In this document: one piece after another, positions 45,947-55,383 of the stretch
Position numbering within the stretch: the stretch's first letter is position 1
Layout of the letters: each line of letters starts with the position of its first letter
Assembly (NCBI RefSeq): GCF_900095225.1
Contig: NZ_LT607415.1
Coordinates: forward strand, 478,218 to 542,217
DNA length: 64,000 nucleotides
Direction: 5' to 3'
Origin: Pseudomonas sp. UMAB-08
Lineage (GTDB): Bacteria; Pseudomonadota; Gammaproteobacteria; Pseudomonadales; Pseudomonadaceae
Translations under genes and position numbers: made by a program
The notes under the pieces: model-generated
The model's database searches: none
Seen by the model: only the letters and a program-made list of their open reading frames with translations
What the model was told of the DNA's origin: nothing

Positions 45947-46398
45947 AGTTGTGGATTTTGCGCCATGGTGAAGCTCACTCTCAGGCGCGCAACGATGCCG
46001 AGCGCGAGCTGACCGCTCACGGTCGCGAAGAAGTGCTGAAAAGTGCAGCGCACCTGTTGGGCAAGCCGCTGAACCGGATCATCGCCAGCCCCTATGTACG
46101 TGCACAGCAGACGGCCGAACTGGTCCATCAAGTCCTCGGGTTCAACGAGCCGATCATGACCGTTCCCTGGTTGACTCCGGACAGCGACCCGCAAAAGGTC
46201 CTGAGCGAACTGGATCTGTACTCGACGGACGATGTGCTCCTGGTCAGCCATCAACCGCTGGTGGGAGCACTGGTGGGGTTGCTTGTCGACGGTCATTATC
46301 GGCAGGCCCAACCCATGGGCACTGCCAGCCTGGCTGAGCTCGAAGGGGATTTCCCGCTGGCGGGTCTTATGGAGCTGTGCAGCATTCGGCATCCTTGA
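45943..46398 (+). CDS. sixA: Phosphohistidine phosphatase SixA
   Basis: 151 residues from GTG at 45943. The histidine-phosphatase motif LRHGEA is at residues 6-11, with the second His in VSHQPLVGAL. SixA removes phosphate from histidine phosphotransfer domains; in E. coli it acts on ArcB and the nitrogen PTS. Coupled by overlap to the DUF4389 gene. Confidence 0.92.
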   Translation: MKLWILRHGEAHSQARNDAERELTAHGREEVLKSAAHLLGKPLNRIIASPYVRAQQTAELVHQVLGFNEPIMTVPWLTPDSDPQKVLSELDLYSTDDVLLVSHQPLVGALVGLLVDGHYRQAQPMGTASLAELEGDFPLAGLMELCSIRHP

Positions 46399-46477
46399 TC
46401 CGGCCGCACAGGCACCGATTGTTTGACCGGGCTGATCTCGACACGTGACAGCCCCGCACTTGATTTTGAAATTACTC

Positions 46478-46493
46478 CCAAGCAAGTGCTTGG
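46478..46493. promoter_or_regulatory. Perfect inverted repeat upstream of the acyl-CoA synthetase gene
   Basis: CCAAGCA-AG-TGCTTGG is a perfect 7+7 palindrome 43 bp before the ATG. Its form suits a TetR-family regulator, as is common for fatty-acid-degradation genes. Identity of the regulator is not known. Confidence 0.45.
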
Positions 46494-46536
46494 TCAGCTA
46501 CGCTTCCGGGAAATAAAAAACCCAGGAGCAAGTCGC

Positions 46537-48204
46537 ATGTCTGGCGCTATTCGTTTGCCTCTCGACGTATTCTATGAACGCGAAGCCCGTCATCCGAACA
46601 AGCGCTATATGGTCCAGCCATTGGCAGGCGGCCACGTGCAGACGTTGAGCTGGTCTGATGTCGGTGACCAGGCCCGTCGCGCTGCACACTGGCTGCGCCG
46701 ACGCGAATTGCCCCAAGGCAGCCATATTGCGATCATTTCCAAGAACTGCGCCCACTGGATCATTGCCGACCTGGCGATCTGGATGGCCGGCCATGTCTCG
46801 GTGCCGTTGTATCCCAATCTGACATCTGAATCCGTTGCTCAAGTGCTGGAGCATTCCGAAGCGGCGCTGGTGTTTATCGGCAAGCTCGATGATTGGTCGG
46901 GCATGGCTGGCGGCGTCAGGCCCGGCTTACCCACCGTCGCCTTGCCTATTTGCCCGACTGCCGACTTCGATTTCAACTGGTCCGAGTTGCAGGCCTGCGC
47001 GCCAATTCAGGACAACCCGTCGCCCTCGTCAGAGCAATTGGCGACCATCATCTACACGTCCGGCACCACCGGGCTGCCCAAAGGGGTGATGCACACCTTC
47101 GGTGGCCTGGCGTTCGCCGCCAGCCACGGGGTCGGCCTATTCCAGTTAGGGGAGCAGGATCGGCTGCTGTCCTACTTGCCGTTATGCCATGTGGCAGAGC
47201 GGATGTTCGTCGAGATGGCGTCAATCTATACGGGGCAAACGGTGTTTTTCGCTGAGAGCCTGGACACCTTTCTGGTCGATCTCAAACGCGCCCGGCCCAC
47301 TGCAATGTTCGGTGTGCCGCGTATCTGGACCAAGTTCCAGATGGGGGTCTACAACAAGATGCCCGCCGCGCGCCTCGACGCGCTTCTGCGCTTGCCGATC
47401 ATCGGTAAAATCGTTGGCCGCAAAGTGCTGGCCGGGTTGGGGCTGGATGCGTTGCGCATCGCATTGTCCGGCGCCGCACCTATCCCCGAGGCGTTGATGA
47501 ACTGGTACCGGCGCTTGGGCCTGGAGGTGCTGGAGGTCTACGGCATGACTGAAAACTGCGGTTATTCGCACATCAGCCTGCCGGGTAAGCAGAAAATTGG
47601 CTGGATTGGCCAGCCCTGCCCGCAGGTCGAGGTCCGGATTGATCCGAGCGGCGAAGTACAGGTGCGCAGCGGTGCGACCATGCAGGGTTATTTCAAGGAG
47701 CCGCTCAAGACTGCCGAAACCATCACCGAGGACGGCTTTTTGCGCACCGGTGACAAAGGCGAGCAGGACGCCGACGGCTATTTGCGCCTGACGGGCCGTC
47801 TCAAAGAGATTTTCAAGACCAGTAAAGGCAAGTACGTCGCGCCGGCACCCATAGAAAACCGTCTGGCCGTGCACACTCGCATCGAACAAGTGTGTGTGGT
47901 CGGGGACGGTTTAAGTGCGCCGCTGGTGTTATGCGTGTTATCCGCAACAGGTCTGCAAGATGCGGCCAGCGGAGCCCGTAGCGCATTGCACGAGAGCCTG
48001 GAAGTGCTGCTTGAAGAGGTCAATGCTGCCCTCGACAAACATGAACGCTTGCACAGGCTGATCGTCGTGAAAGATAGTTGGGCGGTCGAGAATGGTTTTC
48101 TTACGCCGACCTTGAAAATAAAACGTGCGGTCATCGAGTCGACCTATGGCGCCAGCTTCCAGAAATGGAGCGATCGATCCGGGGTTGTGCAGTGGCAAGA
48201 GTGA
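46537..48204 (+). CDS. AMP-forming long-chain acyl-CoA synthetase family protein
   Basis: 555 residues from the ATG at 46537, which has AGGAG eight bases upstream. The adenylation motifs are TIIYTSGTTGLPKGVMHTF (P-loop), VYGMTENCGYSHI and RTGDKGEQDADGYLRLTGR, and the C-terminal lysine loop is KTSKGKYVAPAPIENRL. It activates a fatty or aryl acid to its CoA thioester. A thioesterase follows 52 bp later, which may trim mischarged CoA esters. The palindrome at 46478-46493 probably regulates it. Confidence 0.92.
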   Translation: MSGAIRLPLDVFYEREARHPNKRYMVQPLAGGHVQTLSWSDVGDQARRAAHWLRRRELPQGSHIAIISKNCAHWIIADLAIWMAGHVSVPLYPNLTSESVAQVLEHSEAALVFIGKLDDWSGMAGGVRPGLPTVALPICPTADFDFNWSELQACAPIQDNPSPSSEQLATIIYTSGTTGLPKGVMHTFGGLAFAASHGVGLFQLGEQDRLLSYLPLCHVAERMFVEMASIYTGQTVFFAESLDTFLVDLKRARPTAMFGVPRIWTKFQMGVYNKMPAARLDALLRLPIIGKIVGRKVLAGLGLDALRIALSGAAPIPEALMNWYRRLGLEVLEVYGMTENCGYSHISLPGKQKIGWIGQPCPQVEVRIDPSGEVQVRSGATMQGYFKEPLKTAETITEDGFLRTGDKGEQDADGYLRLTGRLKEIFKTSKGKYVAPAPIENRLAVHTRIEQVCVVGDGLSAPLVLCVLSATGLQDAASGARSALHESLEVLLEEVNAALDKHERLHRLIVVKDSWAVENGFLTPTLKIKRAVIESTYGASFQKWSDRSGVVQWQE

Positions 48205-48255
48205 CCCATTTATGTCTGGCGTTCGTCATGCGAGCGCCACTTAAAAGGATTGAAC

Positions 48256-48699
48256 ATGAGTGTATGGCTTAAAACCCCCGATATAGACCAACTCAACGCG
48301 CTGCAGAAAAATACCATTGGTGAAGTGCTGGACATTCGTTTCGAGGCTTTCGACGAGAATTCCCTGACCGCGAGCATGGTCATCGACCACCGTACCCATC
48401 AACCCTACGGCCTGTTACACGGTGGGGCGTCGGTGGTACTGGCTGAAACCGTAGGCTCCATGGCCAGTTACTTGTGTATTGACCCAAGAAAGTTCTTTTG
48501 CGTGGGGCTGGAGGTCAACGCTAACCACCTGCGTGGTTTGCGCAGTGGTCGCGTCACCGCCGTTGCGCGCCCGGTGCATATCGGCCGCACCACTCACGTC
48601 TGGGACATCCGTCTGACCAGCGATGAAGGCAAGGCCAGCTGTATTTCCCGCCTGACCATGGCTGTTGTGCCGGTAGGTGAGCAGCCGCCGGCACGCTGA
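48256..48699 (+). CDS. Hotdog-fold acyl-CoA thioesterase (YdiI/PaaI type)
   Basis: 147 residues from the ATG at 48256, with AAAGGA upstream. Motif YGLLHGGASVVLAETVGSMAS holds the catalytic Glu of the 4-hydroxybenzoyl-CoA/YdiI branch. It is probably co-expressed with the acyl-CoA synthetase just upstream. The physiological substrate is unknown. Confidence 0.9.
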   Translation: MSVWLKTPDIDQLNALQKNTIGEVLDIRFEAFDENSLTASMVIDHRTHQPYGLLHGGASVVLAETVGSMASYLCIDPRKFFCVGLEVNANHLRGLRSGRVTAVARPVHIGRTTHVWDIRLTSDEGKASCISRLTMAVVPVGEQPPAR

Positions 48700-48816
48700 T
48701 AGCGAGCGGATCGTCATTCTGGCTCAAGTGTCACCCTTCCTGGCAGTTACAGTCATTGCTGTGTCGACGGCGGATGCGCACAATCGCCGTTGGCTTTTGT
48801 TTTTGGACGTATTCGC

Positions 48817-49626
48817 ATGTCGCAACAGGTGTTTTTCGCTCACGCCAACGGGTTTCCGTCGGCTACGTATGGCAAATTGTTCGACGCACTGGCGCCGGAT
48901 TACGCCGTCGCGCATCTGGAGCAGCACGCGCACGATCCACGCTTCCCGGTGAACGACAACTGGCTGAGTCTGGTCGACGAGCTGATTCATCACCTGCGCC
49001 AGCAACCTGAACCTGTGTGGGGTGTCGGGCACTCGTTGGGAGGCGTGCTGCACTTTCATGCCGCGTTGCGCTGTCCCGAGTTGTATCGCGGGGTGGTGAT
49101 GCTCGATTCACCGGTGCTGACATGGGTTGATCAATGGATGATTCGCGCCGCCAAACGCTTTGGTTTCATTGATCGCATCACCCCGGCCGGTCGCACCCTT
49201 GGACGCCGGGAGGCTTTCGCTGATCTGAGCGCTGCCCGCACGTATTTCGCTGGCAAGACCTTGTTTCGCGGCTTCGATCCCGAATGCTTAGAGGCCTACC
49301 TTGAGCATGGTTTGCAACAGGACGGCGATCAGCTGCGCCTGCGCTTCGATCCGGCGACTGAAATAAGTATTTACCGCAGTGTGCCCCACACGAGTCCCGG
49401 TCGGGCGCAGCAGTTGAAAGTGCCACTGGCGGTGGTGCGCGGGCTACGCAGTCGGGTGGTCATGCGTCACCACGCCCATTCGGTGAAACGGATGCCGCAA
49501 GGCGAATACCTGTCCATGCCCGGCGGACATATGTTCCCGCTCGAACGTCCACAAGACACCGCTGCGCTGCTCAAGACCTTGTTCGCTCGCTGGGATGCGC
49601 GTTGCGCCGAGCAGGCGTGCGCATGA
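48817..49626 (+). CDS. Alpha/beta hydrolase
   Basis: 269 residues from the ATG at 48817. Nucleophile elbow GVGHSLGG with Ser, and a C-terminal PGGHMFPLERP segment containing the catalytic His. Typical small hydrolase; substrate unknown. The stop overlaps the next hydrolase start by 4 bp. Confidence 0.88.
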   Translation: MSQQVFFAHANGFPSATYGKLFDALAPDYAVAHLEQHAHDPRFPVNDNWLSLVDELIHHLRQQPEPVWGVGHSLGGVLHFHAALRCPELYRGVVMLDSPVLTWVDQWMIRAAKRFGFIDRITPAGRTLGRREAFADLSAARTYFAGKTLFRGFDPECLEAYLEHGLQQDGDQLRLRFDPATEISIYRSVPHTSPGRAQQLKVPLAVVRGLRSRVVMRHHAHSVKRMPQGEYLSMPGGHMFPLERPQDTAALLKTLFARWDARCAEQACA

Positions 49627-50477
49627 GCGTGCCCGTCGAAGAAGTCCGCCTGAGCCTGCCGCATATTGAATTGGCCGCGCACCTGTTCGGGCCTGAAGAC
49701 GGTCAGCCAGTGATCGCTTTGCATGGTTGGCTGGACAATGCCAACAGCTTTGCCCGCTTGGCACCGCAGCTCAAAGGCTTGCGCATCGTCGCCCTGGATC
49801 TGGCCGGGCATGGTCACTCCGATCATCGTCCGTTGGGGGCCGGTTATACCCTGTGGGACTATGTGCATGACGTGCTGCACGTCGCCGAGCAACTGGGCTG
49901 GCAGCGCTTTTCCCTGCTTGGGCATTCATTGGGTGCGATCATTTCGGTGGTGTTGGCGGGTGCGCTGCCTGAGCGTGTGACCCGTCTGGCACTGATCGAC
50001 GGAGTTATCCCGCCGACCGGCGAAGCCAGTCATGCGGCCGAGCGGTTGGGCATGGCCTTGCAAGCGCAACTGAACCTGTCGAATAAGCGCAAACCGGTCT
50101 ACAGCGACATGGAGCGAGCCGTCGAGGCGCGGATGAAAGGTCTGGTTGCCGTCAGTCGTGAAGCGGCCGAGCTGCTGGCTCAACGAGGGTTGATGCCGGT
50201 GCCGGGGGGGTACACCTGGCGCAGTGACAGCCGGCTGACGTTGGCCTCTCCGATGCGCTTGACCCGCGAGCAGGCCATGGCGTTCGTCCAGCGCGTCAGT
50301 TGCCCAACCCATCTGGTGGTGGCTGGGCAGGGCATGTTGGCCCAGCACAGCGAACTGCTGTCACAGCTGACGTTCGAGACCACGACCTTGCCCGGCGGCC
50401 ATCATTTGCATTTGAATGACGAGGAGGGCGCACGCGCTGTTGCAGACTGTTTCAATCGCTTTTATGCCGTTCCTTGA
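49623..50477 (+). CDS. Alpha/beta hydrolase
   Basis: 284 residues from the ATG at 49623. Oxyanion region ALHGWLDNANSF, nucleophile elbow LLGHSLGAIIS and catalytic His in LPGGHHLHLND. It overlaps the preceding hydrolase by 4 bp; the two paralogous hydrolases are expected to be expressed together. Their order matches PA1621-PA1622 as I remember it. Confidence 0.9.
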   Translation: MSVPVEEVRLSLPHIELAAHLFGPEDGQPVIALHGWLDNANSFARLAPQLKGLRIVALDLAGHGHSDHRPLGAGYTLWDYVHDVLHVAEQLGWQRFSLLGHSLGAIISVVLAGALPERVTRLALIDGVIPPTGEASHAAERLGMALQAQLNLSNKRKPVYSDMERAVEARMKGLVAVSREAAELLAQRGLMPVPGGYTWRSDSRLTLASPMRLTREQAMAFVQRVSCPTHLVVAGQGMLAQHSELLSQLTFETTTLPGGHHLHLNDEEGARAVADCFNRFYAVP

Positions 50478-50530
50478 CTTGCAGCAGGCAACTGCCGAGG
50501 CTGGGCAGATTGAAATGGGAGACAACGTTG

Positions 50531-50596
50531 ATGGACCTACCTATCGCTGGCACATGCAAGACGATTAACTCCGCCCCAATTTTGGCGATCCGATGA
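50531..50596 (+). CDS. Possible 21-residue leader ORF upstream of DUF4892
   Basis: ATG at 50531 with GGGAGA upstream opens a 21-codon frame whose TGA overlaps the DUF4892 ATG (ATGAG). The arrangement is that of a translationally coupled leader. It is short enough to be chance. Confidence 0.25.
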   Translation: MDLPIAGTCKTINSAPILAIR

Positions 50597-51423
50597 GAAT
50601 ACGTATGCGCTTATCCCGTGTTCTCGGCGTGTCGATCTGCGGCTCGCTGCTCAGCGCGATAGCCTGCGCCGCCGACGTGCCTGGCAGCCACGATCTGGAG
50701 GGGGTGCCGCGTTTGGCAGATGCTGAAATCGTCGACTATCGGCCCGTCACGGAGCTGGAGCGAATCTACCCGTTGGGTTCGATCCGCAAGATCAGCGGCC
50801 AGTTACGCTTTGACGGCCAGATCGGCGCACGGGGCAATGTCACCTCGGTGACCTACCAGCTGCCTGCTGAACACACGTCTGACGAAGCCTTCACCGCAGC
50901 CCGTGAAGCCCTGCAGAAGCAGGGCGCCGAGCTGTTGTTCTGGTGCCAGGCCCGTGATTGTGGTGAAAGCAGTCTGTGGGCCAATGAAGTATTTGGTAAC
51001 TCCAAGTTGTATGGCGCCGATGAGCAGCAGGCTTATTTGCTGTTGCGTCTGGCTGCGCCGAAAAACGATACGTTGGTGGCCTTGTACAGCATCACTCGCG
51101 GCAACCGTCGAGCGTACCTGCATGTTGAACAGTTCAGCGCAGCAGCACCTTTGGGCGACGTGTTGCCGACCTCGGCAACCCTGTTGCGTCAACTCAAAAG
51201 CACAGGTGTGCTGAGTTTGCCCAAGCTGACAGGTGCACCTCAGGATGTCTGGGCGACCCTGCTCTCGCGTGGGCTCAATCTGGATGGCAACCTGCGCGTG
51301 ACTGTGTCCGGGGCAGATGCCGAGGCCTGGCGTCAGGCGCTGATCACCAAGGGCGTACGTGCCGCGCGGATCGAGGCTGGCAGCGGCGACAAGCCGGGGC
51401 TGTTCGTCGAGCTTATTCGCTAA
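50593..51423 (+). CDS. DUF4892 periplasmic protein
   Basis: 276 residues. Signal peptide to about residue 27 (SAIACAADVPG). ISGQLRFDGQIGARGNVTSV, WCQARDCGESSLWANEVFG and DEQQAYLLLRLA are conserved features of DUF4892. Some members have a C-terminal OmpA domain; this one lacks it. Function unknown. Confidence 0.85.
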   Translation: MRIRMRLSRVLGVSICGSLLSAIACAADVPGSHDLEGVPRLADAEIVDYRPVTELERIYPLGSIRKISGQLRFDGQIGARGNVTSVTYQLPAEHTSDEAFTAAREALQKQGAELLFWCQARDCGESSLWANEVFGNSKLYGADEQQAYLLLRLAAPKNDTLVALYSITRGNRRAYLHVEQFSAAAPLGDVLPTSATLLRQLKSTGVLSLPKLTGAPQDVWATLLSRGLNLDGNLRVTVSGADAEAWRQALITKGVRAARIEAGSGDKPGLFVELIR

Positions 51424-51504
51424 AGCCCTGCGTTCACCAGGCGAGCACTGGCGTTGCGGGTGTTCGCCGTTATGCTCTTATCATTCGCTTTTTCGAGATA
51501 ACCC

Positions 51505-52566
51505 ATGCCCAATAATGATCGCCTGTTGGTGCAGCTCCTGCTCCTGACACTGTTCGGTGCCAGTCTGTGGGTGATGGCGCCGTTCTGGTCGGCGCTGTTC
51601 TGGGGCGCGGTGCTGGCCTTCGCCAGTTGGCCGTTGATGCGCCTGGTAACACGCTGGCTCAATGGCCGTGAAGCGTTGGCGGCGGGGCTGCTGACCTTGA
51701 TCTGGATGTTATTGGTGGCATTGCCGTTGGTGTGGCTGGGTTTCAATCTCGCGGACCACATCCGTGACGTGACGCTCTTCATCAAGGACGTGCAGGTCGA
51801 CGGCCTGCCCGCGCCGCCGGTATGGCTATCAGGCGTACCGTTCGTGGGCGAGCGGTTAGTGGGGTTCTGGAACACGATCGATGAGCAGGGCGCTGCGGCA
51901 ATGGCCGCGATCAAGCCCTACCTGGGTCAAGTCGGCAACTGGTTGCTGGCACGTAGCGCACAGATTGGCGGCGGGATCCTCGAACTGACCCTGAGTCTGG
52001 TTTTCGTGTTCTTTTTCTACCGTGATGGCCCACGGCTGGCGGCGTTTGTCCTGAGCTTGCTGGAAAGGCTGATCGGTGACCGTGCCGGTTATTACCAGGA
52101 TCTGGTGGCGGGTACCGTGCAGCGGGTGGTCAATGGGGTGATCGGCACCGCAGCGGCGCAGGCCGTGCTGGCCCTGATCGGCTTTTTGATCGCGGGCGTC
52201 CCGGGCGCGTTGGTGTTGGGGGTCGTTACGTTCCTCCTCAGTCTGGTGCCCATGGGCCCGCCGCTGGTGTGGATTCCCGCCACTGCCTGGCTGGCCTGGA
52301 AGGGCGAGTACGGCATGGCGATTTTCCTCGGTATCTGGGGCACTTTCATCATCAGTGGCGTCGACAACGTGCTCAAACCCTACTTGATCAGTCGGGGCGG
52401 TAACCTGCCGCTGGTGATCGTTCTGCTTGGGGTGTTTGGCGGTCTGTTGGCATTTGGTTTCATCGGCCTGTTCATTGGCCCGACCTTGCTGGCGGTGGCC
52501 TACAGCCTACTGATCGACTGGGCCGGCTCGAAAGCCAAGAGCCCGGACGTTCCAGGCAGCCCCTGA
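51505..52566 (+). CDS. AI-2E family transporter (PerM/YdiK type)
   Basis: 353 residues with about eight transmembrane segments, four at the N-terminus and four in the second half, in the AI-2E/PerM pattern. LSLVFVFFFYRDGPRL, VPMGPPLVWIPATAWL and SGVDNVLKPYLISRGG are family motifs. Members export small molecules or ions; the name reflects TqsA and does not prove AI-2 transport. Confidence 0.9.
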   Translation: MPNNDRLLVQLLLLTLFGASLWVMAPFWSALFWGAVLAFASWPLMRLVTRWLNGREALAAGLLTLIWMLLVALPLVWLGFNLADHIRDVTLFIKDVQVDGLPAPPVWLSGVPFVGERLVGFWNTIDEQGAAAMAAIKPYLGQVGNWLLARSAQIGGGILELTLSLVFVFFFYRDGPRLAAFVLSLLERLIGDRAGYYQDLVAGTVQRVVNGVIGTAAAQAVLALIGFLIAGVPGALVLGVVTFLLSLVPMGPPLVWIPATAWLAWKGEYGMAIFLGIWGTFIISGVDNVLKPYLISRGGNLPLVIVLLGVFGGLLAFGFIGLFIGPTLLAVAYSLLIDWAGSKAKSPDVPGSP

Positions 52567-52748
52567 AACCACGCATCCGGCTGCCCGTTGGCACTTCGAA
52601 AAGCGGTCTGACATACCCGGATTTTAAGGGGGGACCTGTCATTTCTGACAGTATCCGAATGTTGTTCCTTGGCGCTAAATACCTTCCTGGCTGACACAGG
52701 AAGGACATTACCCTCTTCCTGCTATCAATGTTTGTTCAGGGAGAACCT

Positions 52749-54185
52749 ATGATGCCAACCACCCGCACCACCGGGCCTGATGCGAACCCTTCGTCTCCCA
52801 TCGTCGCAAGCCTGCTGCCAGACGATGCCCGATGGGATGAAACGGGACTGTTGCCCGCCGCTAATGCATCCTCGCCTCTGCCGATTGAAATTCCAATGTG
52901 GACACATAACTGGTTCCCGGGTTCATCCTCCTCCATTAGGGTGTACTGGGATAACACGCCCATATACGAAAAAGAATGGACTGATGAACACATCCCGCCA
53001 GTTGACCTGTTTTTTAATATGCCCAGTAACAATCTCACTCCCGGTCTTCATAAACTCTGGTATGAATTGACGTTAAGCAACGGAGATATACAGGACTCGG
53101 ATCAGTTGAGCGTCACCATTGATCTCACGCCTCCGGTGTTGGGCGCCAATCAGGGGCAACTGATTTTCGACACGGCGACGGTCACCGAGCAATATTTGGA
53201 GGAACACGGTGATGAGTTGGTGGGTCGGGTGCCGCCTTATGGGTTGGGCCGCGCGGGCGACGTCATCACCTGGTACTGGAATAGGGATCCATTTACAGTG
53301 GCGGCGGCAGATGTCGTCACGTCAAGAACCCTGTACAGGGAGGATATCGGTCAGCCGTTGTCCGTGCTGTTTTCGGGCGACATGATCCGTAGGCGAGGCG
53401 ACGGTGATCGTTACGCGTTCTATCAATTATTCGACCGGGCGGGGAATACAACGGCGTACTCATTGCCGGTCAGGTTGGCGACTCAAGCTCAGCCGGTGTC
53501 GCGTTTTTTACCCAGTCCCACGGTTGCGGAGGCCTTCGGTTCGTCGACGCAAAGCGTCTTGCAAGCTTACGATGCAAGAGCGGGGGCGACGGTGGTCATT
53601 CCGGACGACGCAGTGTTCAAACCGGGCGATGTGATCACGGTACAGTGGGCGGTTCCTGGCACTGAGGGTGCGTACCTGGCGATAACCCCACAATCCGGCG
53701 GGCTCAGGTTCAGTATTCCCGATACCCATATCGCCCAGCACATGGGCAAGGCCATACCGGTGTACTACCAGGTTGCCGGAGGGGAACCGGCACAGTCCGA
53801 AAACCATACGCTGACAGTCATGGCCTTGGAGTCAGCGCGGTTCAGGACCATTCAATGTACTCAGCCTGTGGGGGTCGTGAACCTTTTGAGCCTGAGCAGT
53901 GTTGTGGGTCAGGCGACCTTCAGGCTGGGGCGCTGGACGTTCATGGGGCCGGGTCAACTGGTTACGGTCACGCTAACCGGGGTAGGACCGGATCAGGTGG
54001 TCCTGGATAACTATCGGGTGGTCGAGGCCGACGTCACTACAGGGTGGGTCGAGGCCAATGTGCCAAAAGCCGTCCTGGAGTTTTTTCGGGTCAATGAGTC
54101 ACTAACCGTGCGGGTCAAGGTAAGTTTTGATGGTGGGACGAGTCGTTTTGACTTTCCATCACTGTACCTGACTCTGGTGGCTTGA
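52749..54185 (+). CDS. Hypothetical protein with about four Ig-like modules
   Basis: 478 residues from the ATG at 52749, preceded by AGGGA; an in-frame ATG at 52728 lacks that RBS. I recognise no named domain and see no signal peptide. The sequence is beta-rich and repeats a pattern in which a PG, AG or GD turn precedes an alternating strand: FPGSSSSIRVYW, RAGDVITWYW, KPGDVITVQW and GPGQLVTVTL, about 110-125 residues apart. This indicates four tandem Ig-like modules. Similar proteins occur in fluorescent pseudomonads near RHS or adhesin genes, as I recall. It converges with the fimbrial tip gene; a small stem at 54206-54223 lies between. Confidence 0.75.
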   Translation: MMPTTRTTGPDANPSSPIVASLLPDDARWDETGLLPAANASSPLPIEIPMWTHNWFPGSSSSIRVYWDNTPIYEKEWTDEHIPPVDLFFNMPSNNLTPGLHKLWYELTLSNGDIQDSDQLSVTIDLTPPVLGANQGQLIFDTATVTEQYLEEHGDELVGRVPPYGLGRAGDVITWYWNRDPFTVAAADVVTSRTLYREDIGQPLSVLFSGDMIRRRGDGDRYAFYQLFDRAGNTTAYSLPVRLATQAQPVSRFLPSPTVAEAFGSSTQSVLQAYDARAGATVVIPDDAVFKPGDVITVQWAVPGTEGAYLAITPQSGGLRFSIPDTHIAQHMGKAIPVYYQVAGGEPAQSENHTLTVMALESARFRTIQCTQPVGVVNLLSLSSVVGQATFRLGRWTFMGPGQLVTVTLTGVGPDQVVLDNYRVVEADVTTGWVEANVPKAVLEFFRVNESLTVRVKVSFDGGTSRFDFPSLYLTLVA

Positions 54186-54205
54186 CATCGGAGTGAGGAG
54201 ACCCT

Positions 54206-54223
54206 GCCCCTGATTGCAGGGGC
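54206..54223. terminator. Stem-loop between convergent genes
   Basis: GCCCCTG (54206-54212) and CAGGGGC (54217-54223) form a perfect 7-bp stem; there is no T run, so termination is uncertain. Confidence 0.4.
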
Positions 54224-54233
54224 TGAGTCCGAT

Positions 54234-55310
54234 TTACTGAAAGCTAATGGTAAAACTCAAGGAGCCTTTAGCGTCACCGGCGACGACATCGCGAGTGTCG
54301 CCTGTCTGGAATAAGCGTGCGCTCAGGTCCAGCACGGTGTTGCCGGAAGAAAGAGGCACCAAGGGAATGTCGCGTCCCAAAGGGACAGGCGTTATACCGT
54401 CGCTGCGTAATATTTGAATGGCTATGCCTTCGGCAGTGGAGTCAGTCGTTAGCGTGAACCCGCCTTCGACCCCGGCGATGGGGGTTGAGCCATTAACGCC
54501 ATCGAGGCGTATGTGGGCCCAGGCGACATTGATGTCACCGGGATCGACCTCACAGTTACCAAGGGCAATATTGAAGTCGACTTTAGGTGTGCTATAGCCA
54601 GGGCCGGTAAAGGCCGAGGTACTCCATTCCCCCAGCTTGACCGGGTCATCGCTGACGGTCGAGACGTCGCACTGAGCTTGAATGACTGTCCCGGTCAGTT
54701 GGAAGTCAAACGCCTTGGGAATCATCGAAAAGCGGCTGTCGAACAATGTACGGTCTACTGTCTGCGGACCGGGAGCAATGGTTCCGGTTTTAACCAGCGT
54801 TACATTGCCCTCAAGAACATTGATTTGCAGCGGTAGAGGTGTCGCATTGAATAACCGCGCGTTGAAGGGGACCGTGGGGGGTGTCAGGGGAACGAATGAA
54901 TCGCCGGCGATTCCGTCGAACGGATGCCTGAGTTTGATTCGGGCACCAATGCCGGGAATGCCCGTTTCGAATATCTTCCCCGTGACATTTTCGCCGTCAA
55001 TGGGTGGCAGTGAACCACCGAAAATCGGTGCCACCGCTCGCGCATTGAATGTCAGGATCGAACCGTCGACGTTGTTACAAAATACATGGCGGCCCTCGGA
55101 GGTGACCGTAGAAAAGGGTCGGTCGAGTTGGCCTATGACACTCCCGACCGCTGCATCTCTAGGGACATAGACGGCGCCAATGTTGAGGTGGAAAGTAATG
55201 GGCCCGTCAGTGGGTCTGATCCAGCATTCACTCACCGCCAGGGCAAGGTCGGTTTGAAAACTGGCAGCCAGTGCCAGGATTCCCGAGCACCGTTTTAATG
55301 AAAAATTCAT
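54234..55310 (-). CDS. Fimbrial tip adhesin-like protein, two domains
   Basis: 358 residues from the ATG at 55310, with AGGA upstream. Signal peptide ends near LALAVS. The N-terminal part (about 30-195) has a FimH-like receptor-binding layout with two Cys (Cys29 region and VFCNN). The C-terminal part (about 200-358; LTGTVIQAQCDVST to SLSFTISFQ) is a pilin domain with the final donor-strand pattern. It is the last gene of the chaperone-usher operon and probably caps the fimbria. The ligand is unknown. Confidence 0.82.
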   Translation of the reverse strand: MNFSLKRCSGILALAASFQTDLALAVSECWIRPTDGPITFHLNIGAVYVPRDAAVGSVIGQLDRPFSTVTSEGRHVFCNNVDGSILTFNARAVAPIFGGSLPPIDGENVTGKIFETGIPGIGARIKLRHPFDGIAGDSFVPLTPPTVPFNARLFNATPLPLQINVLEGNVTLVKTGTIAPGPQTVDRTLFDSRFSMIPKAFDFQLTGTVIQAQCDVSTVSDDPVKLGEWSTSAFTGPGYSTPKVDFNIALGNCEVDPGDINVAWAHIRLDGVNGSTPIAGVEGGFTLTTDSTAEGIAIQILRSDGITPVPLGRDIPLVPLSSGNTVLDLSARLFQTGDTRDVVAGDAKGSLSFTISFQ

Positions 55311-55383
55311 GTGGTGTGTCCTGAATGACAAGGGCGTGCGGAAGGCTTCATCGTTCCCTGAAAGAGTGGCTGTCGAGCGATGC

